This document shows positions 45,064 to 52,836 of a stretch of DNA of 64,000 nt, piece by piece (positions within the stretch are counted from its first letter, which is position 1; each line of letters begins with the position of its first letter). Position numbers and translations under genes: made by a program. The notes beneath the pieces are model-generated. The model was not told where the DNA came from and made no database searches. It saw only the letters and a program-made list of their open reading frames with translations. Source of the DNA: Candidatus Jettenia caeni (GTDB lineage Bacteria; Planctomycetota; Brocadiia; Brocadiales; Brocadiaceae); assembly GCA_000296795.1 (NCBI GenBank), contig BAFH01000003.1:620401-684400 (forward strand). The letters are read 5' to 3'.

Positions 45064-45315
45064 TTTTTATTGCTTTCCTTGTGCTTATGATTCTGATTTT
45101 ATCTCTTCTTTCTGTATAAATAATTACCAAAAGACGATTTTTATAGGAGTTTCCAATTAAAATGAATCTATTTTCTTCATCTGAATGCAGAGGGCCATAA
45201 ATCGTTAAGGATAAGGTATCTTTAAAAGCAGTGCTTGCCTCACCAAATGATACGCCGTGTATTTTTATATTCTTTCTTGCCTTGATTGGCCCATTAAAAT
45301 AAAAGCATATTTCAT
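45014..45315 (-). pseudogene. BrnT-like toxin, frameshifted near the N terminus
   Basis: From codon ~5 on, the frame reads FYFNGPIKARKNIKIHGVSF, GEASTAFKDTLSLTIYGPLH, then ENRFILIGNSYKNRLLVIIY and TERRDKIRIISTRKAIKNER. This matches BrnT ribonuclease-toxin landmarks (K-x-x-x-N-x-x-K-H-G-V-S-F-x-E-A, R-x-I-x-I-G-x-S, L-x-V-x-x-T-E-R-x-x-x-I-R-I-I-S-A/T-R). The only sensible start, ATGAAATAT at 45315, is in another frame. The two join after a one-base loss near 45307. Unless recoded, the toxin is dead. Confidence 0.8.
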
Positions 45316-45682
45316 TGTTGATTATATTGCTTGTGCAATTGAATATGACAATTGCTAGTGGAGAATCCTTTGCTAAGGATAATGATAAAGCTTACCTACT
45401 GCTATGGAGTGCAATGAAATAGCGGCCAAGTAAAGCGAATTGTTATGACTTGGGTAATCTATCGTACGGTTCCGATTCAACATTCGGTACTTTTTAATAT
45501 TGCTTAAAAGTCTTTTTTCTTCCCCAATTTAGCCTCTTCTTTTAATAATCTACAGTCATAATAGCAGAGATCTTCTCGGTTGCTACATTGCTTATGAACT
45601 AGTTAAAAGAAATCTTTTCTTCTATTTCTAGCAATTTTCTTTATCTTATGTAACAATTTCAGTAATCTCACACTCAAAGTAC
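45316..45682. other. Intergenic region in the toxin-antitoxin island
   Basis: No intact gene was found. A minus-strand frame upstream of the BrnT remnant reads SLAKDSPLAIVIFNCTSNI and merges into the BrnT frame. It looks like part of another decayed gene that I cannot identify. Confidence 0.3.
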
Positions 45683-45868
45683 TTATAATGAACCTCCTTG
45701 CAATCCAATAAATTCTTTAGGCATTATTAGTTTTAATTTAAATTGCTCCAAATCTGAAAATGTTTAATATTGTGAGTAACAATATAATCACAATCATCTG
45801 TTACTGCTAATTCCAAAACCATATCATCTTTTTGGTCTTTTAAACTTATTAACCCAAGACTCCATCCT
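45683..45868 (-). pseudogene. PIN-domain toxin C-terminal remnant
   Basis: The minus strand reads ISLKDQKDDMVLELAVTDDC, then DYIVTHNIKHF. After a missing base near 45755 it continues SDLEQFKLKLIMPKEFIGL to a stop at 45683. This is the C-terminal third of a VapC-like PIN protein (D-x-K-D-D-x-V-L-E-L-A, A/C-D-Y-I-V-T-x-N, P-x-x-F). The N-terminal catalytic acids are absent and there is a frameshift, so it is non-functional. Confidence 0.65.
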
Positions 45869-45921
45869 TGAAAACCACTTCTCCCCTTCATCCTGATGAT
45901 CATAGTACGGCGTCTCCCCTC

Positions 45922-46191
45922 TCATACCTCATACTGACGACGCAGTTTCAACTTAAGCCATGCGGTTTCGAACTCTGACTCTGACTCTGGCTCTACCTCC
46001 TCTTGTACTACTCTAATGAAGCGCCTTTGTGCATCGGTGATGGGAGCAATTTGTCCTATTGCGAGAGCCTCCATCCAACAGCCATAGCGCGCGAGGATTT
46101 CTTTTTCTCGTGCGGAAAAGATCGATGTATCGCATTGAGGCGCAAAGTCTCGTCGAGCGAGAAGTACCTTATGATCGTTCGGGATATCCAT
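45922..46191 (-). CDS. DUF413 family protein
   Basis: The 89-residue protein has the DUF413/MaoP-like core: EKEILARYGCWMEALAIGQIAPITDAQRRFIRVVQEE followed by an E-rich helix ending in W. MaoP of enterobacteria helps organise the Ori macrodomain, but most family members are uncharacterised. The N-terminal region (KVLLARRDFAPQCDTSIFS) also fits the family. It sits in the toxin-antitoxin island without an obvious partner. Its start is the ATG at 46191; no good Shine-Dalgarno sequence was seen. Confidence 0.7.
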   Translation of the reverse strand: MDIPNDHKVLLARRDFAPQCDTSIFSAREKEILARYGCWMEALAIGQIAPITDAQRRFIRVVQEEVEPESESEFETAWLKLKLRRQYEV

Positions 46192-46361
46192 CTAATCCAT
46201 CCTTTACTGATTCTTCTGTTTGTACAGAAAACATTCTATATCGCAATATTTCTTGACTTTGCAGAATTTATATATACAATCGCTTGGATATAACAATCTT
46301 AATCAACAACAACGAACGAAAATAAGAATTTGGTTAAGCCATATTGCACTCCATGGCTTTG

Positions 46362-47036
46362 TTAGGCCTTTCTTGCTGAATTAAACTTCTGGATCGCCAA
46401 ATCCACAATTTCTTCTGGCTGAACCGATGCATTCTCTACCCCCAGCCATTTATATAGCATCCGCGCACAGTCTTGTTTCACAAGAATGAAAATCTTGTGC
46501 ATCACTTCATATGGAAGATGGATAGGCTCATCGATGCCAAACAAGTCCTTGATCTTCTGCAGATCCTTGTGCTTATCGGCACGCATGATGCCCTTGGCAT
46601 GAAGAATAACATTGCGCAGAATTCGGAGGTCGCCCATCACGTCTGACCTGACTTCCTGAACCAGTACTCCCCGCGATGTTGCAAGCCTTGGCCGAATTTC
46701 GTCTTCCCAGTAGGTGAACAGAAACACTAATATAGCCTTTGCATGTTGCTGCTCATTCGAGCCGCCTTTTGCATTAGCTGCAATATAGTCCTTTGCACGA
46801 ATTATCCGGTTGTGGATGATATTGGGCTGCGTCGGATCTTCGTAGCTAGCCCAAACGATTACTCGCTCACCCGATCTTTCAGTTTTGGTTTCCACTGAGC
46901 GAGAGATGCGGTGAGTTTGCCGCTCAACACGTGTGTGATGTCCCGAAAACCCTGCGAGAGCATCCATATAAACGCCGACTTGCTGGTTAACGAAGTCGAT
47001 GTACTCGCGAATTACCATATCGAAGGCATCACTCAT
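46362..47036 (-). CDS. HEPN-like protein of unknown function
   Basis: The 224-residue protein is not a family I can name. It is largely helical, without signal or membrane segments. A motif LRILRNVILHAKG at about residues 138-149 has R141-N142-x3-H146, the R-(N/D/H)-x3-H pattern of HEPN ribonucleases, preceded by a conserved-looking VFLFTYWEDEIRPRL. The HepT toxin downstream has the same kind of motif (R75-D-x3-H80). I infer a HEPN domain, possibly an RNase in stress or phage defence. It sits between decayed toxin genes and an intact HepT/MntA module, without a clear partner of its own. Confidence 0.55.
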   Translation of the reverse strand: MSDAFDMVIREYIDFVNQQVGVYMDALAGFSGHHTRVERQTHRISRSVETKTERSGERVIVWASYEDPTQPNIIHNRIIRAKDYIAANAKGGSNEQQHAKAILVFLFTYWEDEIRPRLATSRGVLVQEVRSDVMGDLRILRNVILHAKGIMRADKHKDLQKIKDLFGIDEPIHLPYEVMHKIFILVKQDCARMLYKWLGVENASVQPEEIVDLAIQKFNSARKA

Positions 47037-47466
47037 ACTAGCTCTTTGGGCCTAACATTCATTTTTATCTTTATTCTATAAATGTCGGCATTTTATGTTT
47101 TACTACATCTGTTGTCAAACAGAAATAGGAGAAAATTGTGTTGAAATAATGAATGTGTTTCTGTCATATAATGCTCACATTATTACTATATGGAATCATG
47201 ATAATTATTTGGTTTTATACGTAGTAGTTTACCGCTGAGAACGCAAAATAGGATGTCACCCCTTCGGGCTTTCATTTATTTGATTCAATTACAATTTTTA
47301 CAATCCCGAAGGGATTGAAGGGATGTAATTTTTATAGATGTATACAAACGAAAAAATCAAAAACCCCGAAGGGGTAACATTTTATAGGTTCATGTAGGTT
47401 TCATTCTGTTATTCCAACCAATTAAACAAATATTTTTCATTGAATATAGATTTGAGAGTATGTTCC
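47037..47466. repeat. Intergenic region with CCCGAAGGG palindromes
   Basis: Between about 47250 and 47395 three palindromic motifs of the same kind occur: CACCCCTTCGGG, AATCCCGAAGGGATT and AACCCCGAAGGGGT. A repeated ATGTAATTTTTATAG/ACATTTTATAGGTT context surrounds them. The layout suggests a small mobile palindromic repeat. No gene was seen. Confidence 0.6.
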
Positions 47467-47614
47467 GGTCACGGTTATTTTATCACCCGTCCGGGTAAAT
47501 AGAGATATCTACGACAATTCTATTGAGATGTTAAAAAATGCCCTGAAACAGGCAATGGTGGGAAATAGTGAAAAGATAGATGCCATTAAGCGATTAAATT
47601 ATCTCATAGGCTAG
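47467..47614 (+). pseudogene. C-terminal fragment of a second DUF763 gene
   Basis: The plus strand reads VNRDIYDNSIEMLKNALKQ, then AMVGNSEKIDAIKRLNYLIG to a stop at 47614. This aligns with VDKDVYDRSIDILRGALKQAK and NEKMDAFKRLSYFM at the end of the DUF763 gene at 36018-37085. Just upstream, in another frame, GHGY matches the GHPYP of the intact gene, so there is a frameshift too. The rest of the gene is gone. Its stop overlaps the end of the convergent hepT gene by 11 bases. Confidence 0.8.
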
Positions 47615-47951
47615 ACAAATCCTTTTTAATTTCCAATATTCTTGTTTTGAGATTTTGCATTTCCTGAGTAGCGACATTCCATGTTAAATTAAGATCAATT
47701 CCCCAGTATTCGTGGATAAGAATATCCCTCATACCTGAAATACGTTTCCAGGAGATTTGATTGTATTTATCTTTTATCTCTTGAGGGATATTTTTTACCG
47801 CTTCCCCAATAACCTCAATTCTTCTTATCACCGAGTCCTGTAACTGCCTTAATTTAAAAAATTCTTCCTTTGTAACTCCTTTTGTATATTCCTCAATAAG
47901 TTCTATACACTCCAAAATATGTTCAATAAAAACTATTGGATCTTTTTTCAC
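47604..47951 (-). CDS. hepT: HepT-like HEPN ribonuclease toxin (DUF86)
   Basis: The 115-residue protein has the DUF86/HepT features: helical IEHILECIELIEEY, RRIEVIGEAVKNIP and the catalytic R75-x4-H80-x-Y82 (MRDILIHEYWGID). It cleaves RNA (tRNA in studied cases) when released. In studied systems the tyrosine of the motif is AMPylated by MntA. It overlaps the mntA gene by four bases, so the module is complete and probably functional. Confidence 0.92.
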   Translation of the reverse strand: MKKDPIVFIEHILECIELIEEYTKGVTKEEFFKLRQLQDSVIRRIEVIGEAVKNIPQEIKDKYNQISWKRISGMRDILIHEYWGIDLNLTWNVATQEMQNLKTRILEIKKDLSSL

Positions 47952-48247
47952 AATATAGCCACCTGTTCGCTCAATATTCTGTCCTTAAGAAGCGGATGTA
48001 ATGAATTGTAAGTTAAAACATCCACTCTTTTACCTAACAGTTCTTCAAGGTCTATCTTTAGACCTGCAAGATCAAGCAAACTCGCTGTTTCTGGAAGTTC
48101 TACCAGAATATCTATATCACTCTCTTCCGTCATTTCACCTCTTACAATAGATCCAAAAAATGAAGCCCTGCTGACATTATATCGTTTTAAAATTGGCAAG
48201 ATTTTACTTTCTATCTCTTCAATAATAGTTTTCTGTTTCTCATACAT
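47948..48247 (-). CDS. mntA: MntA-like nucleotidyltransferase antitoxin
   Basis: The 99-residue minimal nucleotidyltransferase has G32-S33-x10-D44-x-D46 (FFGSIVRGEMTEESDIDILV) and the late EELLGKRVDVLTYNSL strand. In HepT/MntA systems it neutralises HepT by transferring AMP to the RX4HXY tyrosine. It is the first gene of the operon; its stop overlaps the hepT start (4 bases). All catalytic residues are present. Confidence 0.92.
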   Translation of the reverse strand: MYEKQKTIIEEIESKILPILKRYNVSRASFFGSIVRGEMTEESDIDILVELPETASLLDLAGLKIDLEELLGKRVDVLTYNSLHPLLKDRILSEQVAIL

Positions 48248-48355
48248 AGGGAATTCTTTCTATCTTATTGCTTAGAATTTCTGATAACATTTTGAAATAA
48301 ACGAATCTAATAAGGGATTAGATGGTAATCGTTTATATATTTGAATTAAGGAAGT

Positions 48356-49216
48356 TTATTTAATCTTTGATAGGAATCTACTGACTCTCTCCTCTGTAAT
48401 TTCACCTGATTCAATCAATAATTTTTGAAATTCTTTTAAATCAAATAATCTAGGCAATTCTATTTTCTTTGCCAAAATTTTTAGTAATAGGCCTGATGAT
48501 ATCAGCGATGTTATTGTATTGGTTTCAATTTTAATATTATTAATTGAATTGCATGAGGTAGTTTCAAACCTGCTAGATACAATTAAAAAGTAAATCTTAT
48601 GAAAACCTTGTCTATCTAATATTCCTTTGAATTTATTTATATATTCTATGATTTGCCGATCATCAGTACCTAATTTATAACCATTGCTTCGAGATTTTGC
48701 ATCGATAATAATCGCGTACCTATTTTGGTTATCTTTAGCAATTCCATCTGGATTTCTGCCTGTACCTTGCCCGTATTCATCCACTTCAAATTCAAGCATT
48801 TGAAAGACTAAATTTACCTTCTTTTCAAACTCATAATGTCTTTCTTCTGAAACAGAGAGTTCATCAAGATTATGTACAATCTGTGGTAGATATTTGTGAT
48901 GTTCCTCAATCAATTTGCTCGTGATTGTATTTGATATTTCAGTTTTTACGTATTCTCTTTTTGGTATTATACGTACAACATCATCCCATTCCGGCTTATC
49001 AGAAGCATACTCTAAAAATTTATTAGGTATATCCTTCCATTTTAATCTGTGACTTTGACAAATTCCTTCAATAGTAGGCTTACAATTGTAATAAGCCCAA
49101 TCGGCAGATACTGGTATTTTCTTAAGTTCTCTTGCTAAGTCGCCCCACTGTGTTAATATATCTTCGAGAGGTGTCTTAGGTTTTTTAAATGTGTTAGGAG
49201 TATCACCACCACTCAC
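48356..49216 (-). CDS. FokI-type restriction endonuclease, main part (frameshifted from its N terminus)
   Basis: From a GTG at 49216 this frame encodes 286 residues. Residues ~15-85 form a helical repeat (EDILTQWGDLARELKKIPVS...ADKPEWDDVV type) like the homing-endonuclease-associated repeats. From ~145 comes a FokI-type PD-(D/E)xK nuclease: D157 (NPDGIA), D172 and K174 (IIIDAKSRSNGYKLG), then DDRQIIEYI, FLIVSSRF and a C-terminal ERVSRFLSKI. This matches the FokI cleavage domain order. The upstream 55-residue frame at 49203-49370 reads on naturally into this one after removal of one base in TGGTGGTG, giving VSEWGDTPNTF. No methyltransferase is nearby. It may be a pseudogene, a recoded gene or a sequence error. 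Confidence 0.72.
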   Translation of the reverse strand: MSGGDTPNTFKKPKTPLEDILTQWGDLARELKKIPVSADWAYYNCKPTIEGICQSHRLKWKDIPNKFLEYASDKPEWDDVVRIIPKREYVKTEISNTITSKLIEEHHKYLPQIVHNLDELSVSEERHYEFEKKVNLVFQMLEFEVDEYGQGTGRNPDGIAKDNQNRYAIIIDAKSRSNGYKLGTDDRQIIEYINKFKGILDRQGFHKIYFLIVSSRFETTSCNSINNIKIETNTITSLISSGLLLKILAKKIELPRLFDLKEFQKLLIESGEITEERVSRFLSKIK

Positions 49217-49370
49217 TTACTAACTTTGAAAAAGCATGACTTCCAAATGCCCTGCCTAATTCCCTTTTATTTATATTACACTTTTTATAAAAAGCCGTTA
49301 AAGATGGTTGCTTACCACTTTCATTTCTCAATTGAATGTACAGCTTCTTATAGTATTCTTTATCACTCAT
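49203..49370 (-). CDS. N-terminal part of the FokI-type nuclease gene (separate frame)
   Basis: The 55-residue frame (starting MSDKEYYKKLYIQLRNESG, with ITK-like helices and GRAFGSHAFSKLVSEWW) ends in a TGA that overlaps the start of the nuclease frame by 14 bases. It resembles one copy of the helical repeat found in homing-endonuclease-associated-repeat proteins. It starts six bases after the hicA stop, so hicB, hicA and the nuclease appear to be one transcript. If the overlap is real and not a mutation, two separate polypeptides would be made. Confidence 0.55.
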   Translation of the reverse strand: MSDKEYYKKLYIQLRNESGKQPSLTAFYKKCNINKRELGRAFGSHAFSKLVSEWW

Positions 49371-49376
49371 AGTTCA

Positions 49377-49616
49377 CTATGCTTTTTCATAAGCATCAAG
49401 AAAATCATTCCTTGTGATACCTGCTTGTGTACAAATTGTTCGAAGCGTAGATGATTTTATTTTTGGATGATTAGGCATAGTCAGAGGAGTTTTAGTTCCA
49501 TCTGGATTTATTCTTTCCATTGAGATATGCTCTTTTTCCCGAACTATCCGGAAGCCTAAAATCTCAAGAGACTTAATTACCTTATATTTTGGGGCATCAA
49601 CCGGAAATTTTGGCAT
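49377..49616 (-). CDS. hicA: HicA-type toxin
   Basis: The 79-residue protein has the HicA double-stranded-RNA-binding-like fold. It has VIKSLEILGFRIVREKEHISMER, with the catalytic-type histidine H30, TPLTMPNHPKIKSSTLRTICTQAGIT and a C-terminal FLDAY helix. HicA toxins are mRNA interferases. The order hicB-hicA with five bases between is as in many systems. In several related pairs HicB is first and HicA second, as here. The nuclease frame follows directly. Confidence 0.88.
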   Translation of the reverse strand: MPKFPVDAPKYKVIKSLEILGFRIVREKEHISMERINPDGTKTPLTMPNHPKIKSSTLRTICTQAGITRNDFLDAYEKA

Positions 49617-49621
49617 TATTT

Positions 49622-49840
49622 CTATATTTTAGTCTCTGCAACAAAGACTTCAAGAATAGGTGGTTCAGTTTCAAGGATATCTTCACCAAAACTTTCAATA
49701 TGAAAGCGAATCGCAGATTTTACGTCTGAAAGTGCTTCGTCATATGTATCTCCTTGTCCCACCACAATACCTTTAAGCCCTAATGGATACGCTACGTAGC
49801 CATCGGGGTGCTTTTCTACAATAATTTTGTATTGTCGCAT
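49622..49840 (-). CDS. hicB: HicB-type antitoxin
   Basis: The 72-residue protein is the partial-RNase-H-fold HicB. It has YKIIVEKHPDGYVAYPLGLKGIVVGQGDTYDEALSDVKSAIRFHIESFGED, with the family's G-x-V-x-x-G-x-T-x-E-A-L-x-x-x-x-x-A-I pattern. It lacks a C-terminal DNA-binding domain, so autoregulation may need another protein or be absent. It is the first gene of the hicBA-nuclease cluster. Confidence 0.9.
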   Translation of the reverse strand: MRQYKIIVEKHPDGYVAYPLGLKGIVVGQGDTYDEALSDVKSAIRFHIESFGEDILETEPPILEVFVAETKI

Positions 49841-49989
49841 GATGATTACCTTTCTAAAGACTTTTTAAATCGAAATATGATCGGACTACTATTATACTTG
49901 TCAATCTATTAGACTTCTATGAAAAATAGTTCACCATAAAGACATAATCGATAAAGAAAGATTTATATGGTAAATAATGTATAATAAAA

Positions 49990-50032
49990 AATCCCCTTAG
50001 ACGGCCCTTTACAAGGGAGAACTAAGGGGATT
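49990..50032 (-). terminator. Rho-independent terminator of the por operon
   Basis: On the minus strand AATCCCCTTAG pairs with CTAAGGGGATT (11 bp, positions 50032-50022 and 50000-49990). A second, inner stem CCCTTG/AAAGGG sits inside, and the 3' arm is followed by TTTTATTATA. It stands about 300 bases downstream of the porB stop. Confidence 0.75.
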
Positions 50033-50326
50033 AATTTACGACAAAGGTTATTTTCCGTAGAACGAAAAGACCGGATTCTATCTTTTAAACTTCGTGTTCC
50101 TGATGCCTCCGCAACGAATTATCTTGATTATATAGGAATTTCCATTTTATTTATGCGTCTTTCGGTAGAGACAAGGCATTACCTTGTCTCTACTAAAATA
50201 AATTTATGTCTAGGAATTTCAATTCTGTAGGTTTTGCTCTCCCCTGTGCATGTTCAACGGGGATGCAAGGCTGAAGCCTTGCCCTACAGTTTAATAAAAA
50301 ATAAAAGTTGGCAAAGGCCTAATTCA
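50033..50326. repeat. Composite repeat and hairpin downstream of porB
   Basis: A perfect 12-bp hairpin GTAGAGACAAGG/CCTTGTCTCTAC (50165-50193, loop CATTA) follows a half repeat TATAGGAATTTCC. A composite repeat at about 50208-50325 (TAGGAATTTCAATTCTGTAGG, AAGGCTGAAGCCTTGCCCTAC, AAAGTTGGCAAAGGCCTAATT) runs up to the porB stop. Confidence 0.65.
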
Positions 50327-51244
50327 TTATGCCAGTCCATACTTCTCAATATTCCGGTCCGCAATCTCCTGTATCTTTTGTATCTCTTCCTTTGCTTTCG
50401 CTGATTTGAAAAGATGGGCGAAACGGCCCTGGATCTTCAGGTATTCTTCCACAGGTACTTTTGGATTCTTTACCTTTCTCACCTTTGTTATCTTGCCATT
50501 CTCCATCTCAAAAACAGGATACAACCCTGTATCAATGGCTAATTTTGCCACTTTTATGGTGAGTTGTGGGTTCGATCTCCATCCGAGTGGACAGGGAGAA
50601 TGAATCTGGATATATTTTGGACCTGTTATCGAGAGCGCCTTCTTTACCTTGTTTTCAATATCTTTTGGGAATGCTACCGAGGCCGTGGCAACATAGGGAA
50701 TACCATGGGCGGCAGCAATGCTGGGCATGTCCTTTTTGTTATGTTTATTTCCCCATGAATACTCTCCATAAGGACTGGTTGTTGTCATACAGTCGAAGGG
50801 CGTCAAGCCGCTTCGCTGGACACCGGTGTTCATGTATGCCTCATTATCATAGCAAACGTAAAGGATATCGTGCCCCCTCTCCAGCATACCACTCAGCGCC
50901 TGTAAGCCAATATCGGCCGTTCCACCATCACCACCCTGTGCGATAACCTTCGCTTCGTTTTGCCTTCCCAGTGCCCTTAAGGCTGCTTCAATGCCTGAGG
51001 CTACTGCGGCGGAGTTCTCAAACAAGGAATGGATAAAAGGAACTTCCCACGAGGATTGAGGGAACCGTGTGGTAAAGACCTCCAGACATCCTGTCGCGTC
51101 TGTTACGATAATATCCCGTCCGGCCGCACCCAATACCAGTTTTGCAGCAAGTGCTTCACCACACCCCGTACAGGCAGTATGCCCGGCTGCTAAAAGGGGG
51201 CCACATGCGTGTTCTGTCGGGGCTGTCAGTGTTGTCGTCGTCAT
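50327..51244 (-). CDS. porB: Pyruvate:ferredoxin oxidoreductase, beta subunit
   Basis: The 305-residue subunit binds thiamine diphosphate and a 4Fe-4S cluster. Cysteines C25-x2-C28 (ACTGCGEA) with further cysteines near 53 and 217 provide cluster ligands. The TPP motif is [38 protein letters not shown]. It is the last gene of porC-porD-porA-porB. The four-subunit enzyme interconverts pyruvate + CoA with acetyl-CoA + CO2 and reduced ferredoxin, a typical anaerobic reaction. It is separated from porA by 159 bases without a gene, where its own ribosome binding site lies. Confidence 0.92.
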   Translation of the reverse strand: MTTTTLTAPTEHACGPLLAAGHTACTGCGEALAAKLVLGAAGRDIIVTDATGCLEVFTTRFPQSSWEVPFIHSLFENSAAVASGIEAALRALGRQNEAKVIAQGGDGGTADIGLQALSGMLERGHDILYVCYDNEAYMNTGVQRSGLTPFDCMTTTSPYGEYSWGNKHNKKDMPSIAAAHGIPYVATASVAFPKDIENKVKKALSITGPKYIQIHSPCPLGWRSNPQLTIKVAKLAIDTGLYPVFEMENGKITKVRKVKNPKVPVEEYLKIQGRFAHLFKSAKAKEEIQKIQEIADRNIEKYGLA

Positions 51245-51403
51245 ACAATTATTTCCTCCGATGTATATATTTGTTCACCTTCACCCTTATTCTCTTCTAT
51301 CAAGGAGACTGAGTAGTTTCCTGCTTTGTCCAAAGGCAGGAGGCTACCGATAGATAATTTTCTCTCCTTTATTAGGAGGTAAATAGGGAAGGGGTATAAA
51401 CTG

Positions 51404-52576
51404 TTATCGTTTAATCAACGCTTCGTTGAGTCCAATAAACTTTTCTTCAGACAAGACGTTTACGCTGTCTTTAATAACCTGATGTATAGTATCTACCGTG
51501 ATATCGCGTCCACCTAAGCCTAAGATATATCCATTAATTTTTGGTGTTTTAGGTTTACCATAGAATACGCTTTTAATCTCATTTGCTAATATGCCACCAT
51601 AACCCAAAGAGACAGCTTTCTCCACTACAGCAACCTCTCTTACATGGCTCAACGCTTTGTAAATTTCATCTTTGGGAAAGGGCCGGTATGAGCGAACCTT
51701 AAGGACGCCTATTTTCTGTCCCTTTGCCCTCAGTTCATCAACTATATCCTTTATCGTACCGATAATCGAACCCATAGCCACCAGTACGAGTGAGGCATCT
51801 TCGACCTTATAGGTATCAATAAGTCCTCCTTGAAAACGGCCAAATTGATTATGAAAGTCGGCTGCAACATCGCTAATAACCTGTAACGAGGCATGCATCG
51901 TCTTTTCGATGAAATAACGGGTTTCCATATACCCATCCGGTCCTACCATAGTACCGAAAGAGAGCGGATTTTTTGGTGTTAAGTAATATTGTGGTGTAAA
52001 AGGTGGCAAAAATTTGTCTGCTTGTTCCTGGGTGATGAGTTCTATGGGATCAAATGAGTGGGTGAGGATAAAGCCATCCATACATACCATTACCGGCAGC
52101 ATGACATCTTTGTTTTCGGCGATTTTGAATGCCTGAAGATGCATATCGCTTGCTTCCTGGTTATCCTCAGCATAGAGTTGTATCCAGCCGCTGTCTCGGG
52201 CTGTTAAAGAATCCTGCTGATCGTTCCAGATATTAATGGGGGCAGATACAGCCCGATTGACACAGGTCATGACGATCGGGAGCCGCATACCGGCAATATT
52301 AAAGAGTACCTCGATCATCAGTAAAAATCCCTGAGATGTAGTAGCCGTATAGGTCCTTGCTCCGGTGGCGCTTGCACCAAGAACTACGGACGCAGCGGAA
52401 TGTTCACTTTCTACATTCACATATTCACATTTTAGCTCTCCATTTGCTACCAACTCCGAAAGATGTTCAACAATATGTGTCTGCGGTGTGATAGGGTAAG
52501 CGGAGATTACCTGTGGTCTGCAAACACCTACGGTTTTTGCTACAGCGATTGAGCCTTCAATAAATGTTGTACTCAT
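51404..52576 (-). CDS. porA: Pyruvate:ferredoxin oxidoreductase, alpha subunit
   Basis: The 390-residue subunit contains the transketolase-type pyrimidine-binding domain (AYPITPQTHIVEHLSELVANGE with EHSAASVVLGASATGARTYTATTSQGFLLM) and a second domain at about 260-350 (SLVLVAMGSIIGTIKDIVDELRAKGQKIGVLKVRSYRPFP). The length and order are those of the four-subunit archaeal/thermophile-type enzyme. Its start codon overlaps the porD stop by one base, indicating coupling. It forms the active site together with porB. Confidence 0.93.
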   Translation of the reverse strand: MSTTFIEGSIAVAKTVGVCRPQVISAYPITPQTHIVEHLSELVANGELKCEYVNVESEHSAASVVLGASATGARTYTATTSQGFLLMIEVLFNIAGMRLPIVMTCVNRAVSAPINIWNDQQDSLTARDSGWIQLYAEDNQEASDMHLQAFKIAENKDVMLPVMVCMDGFILTHSFDPIELITQEQADKFLPPFTPQYYLTPKNPLSFGTMVGPDGYMETRYFIEKTMHASLQVISDVAADFHNQFGRFQGGLIDTYKVEDASLVLVAMGSIIGTIKDIVDELRAKGQKIGVLKVRSYRPFPKDEIYKALSHVREVAVVEKAVSLGYGGILANEIKSVFYGKPKTPKINGYILGLGGRDITVDTIHQVIKDSVNVLSEEKFIGLNEALIKR

Positions 52577-52836
52577 TACTTCTCCTCCACTACCATATCA
52601 ATATCACTCGAAGAGCACTCCTCGGCACATATTCCACAGCCTTTACAGTAGGTATAATCGACGGTATATTTCTTTTTTTCTACCATGGTAACACAACCTT
52701 CGGGGCAATAGATTTTACAGAGGCTGCAGCCAATACATTTCTCCTGGTGAAAGATTGGCTTAAAATTTCTCCAGCTTCCTGTCTGATTTGCCTTGCTAGA
52801 GCCAGCTTTGGCAATTGCGCCTAAATCTAATCTCAT
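52576..52836 (-). CDS. porD: Pyruvate:ferredoxin oxidoreductase, delta subunit (2x4Fe-4S ferredoxin)
   Basis: The 86-residue ferredoxin-like subunit has two cluster motifs: CIGCSLCKIYCP and CKGCGICAEECSS. The first has C-x2-C-x2-C-x3-C. The second has the same spacing but ends in CSS rather than CP. It shuttles electrons from the TPP site to soluble ferredoxin. It overlaps porC by four bases and porA by one base. The N-terminal 25 residues are basic and unstructured, as usual for the family. Confidence 0.92.
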   Translation of the reverse strand: MRLDLGAIAKAGSSKANQTGSWRNFKPIFHQEKCIGCSLCKIYCPEGCVTMVEKKKYTVDYTYCKGCGICAEECSSSDIDMVVEEK

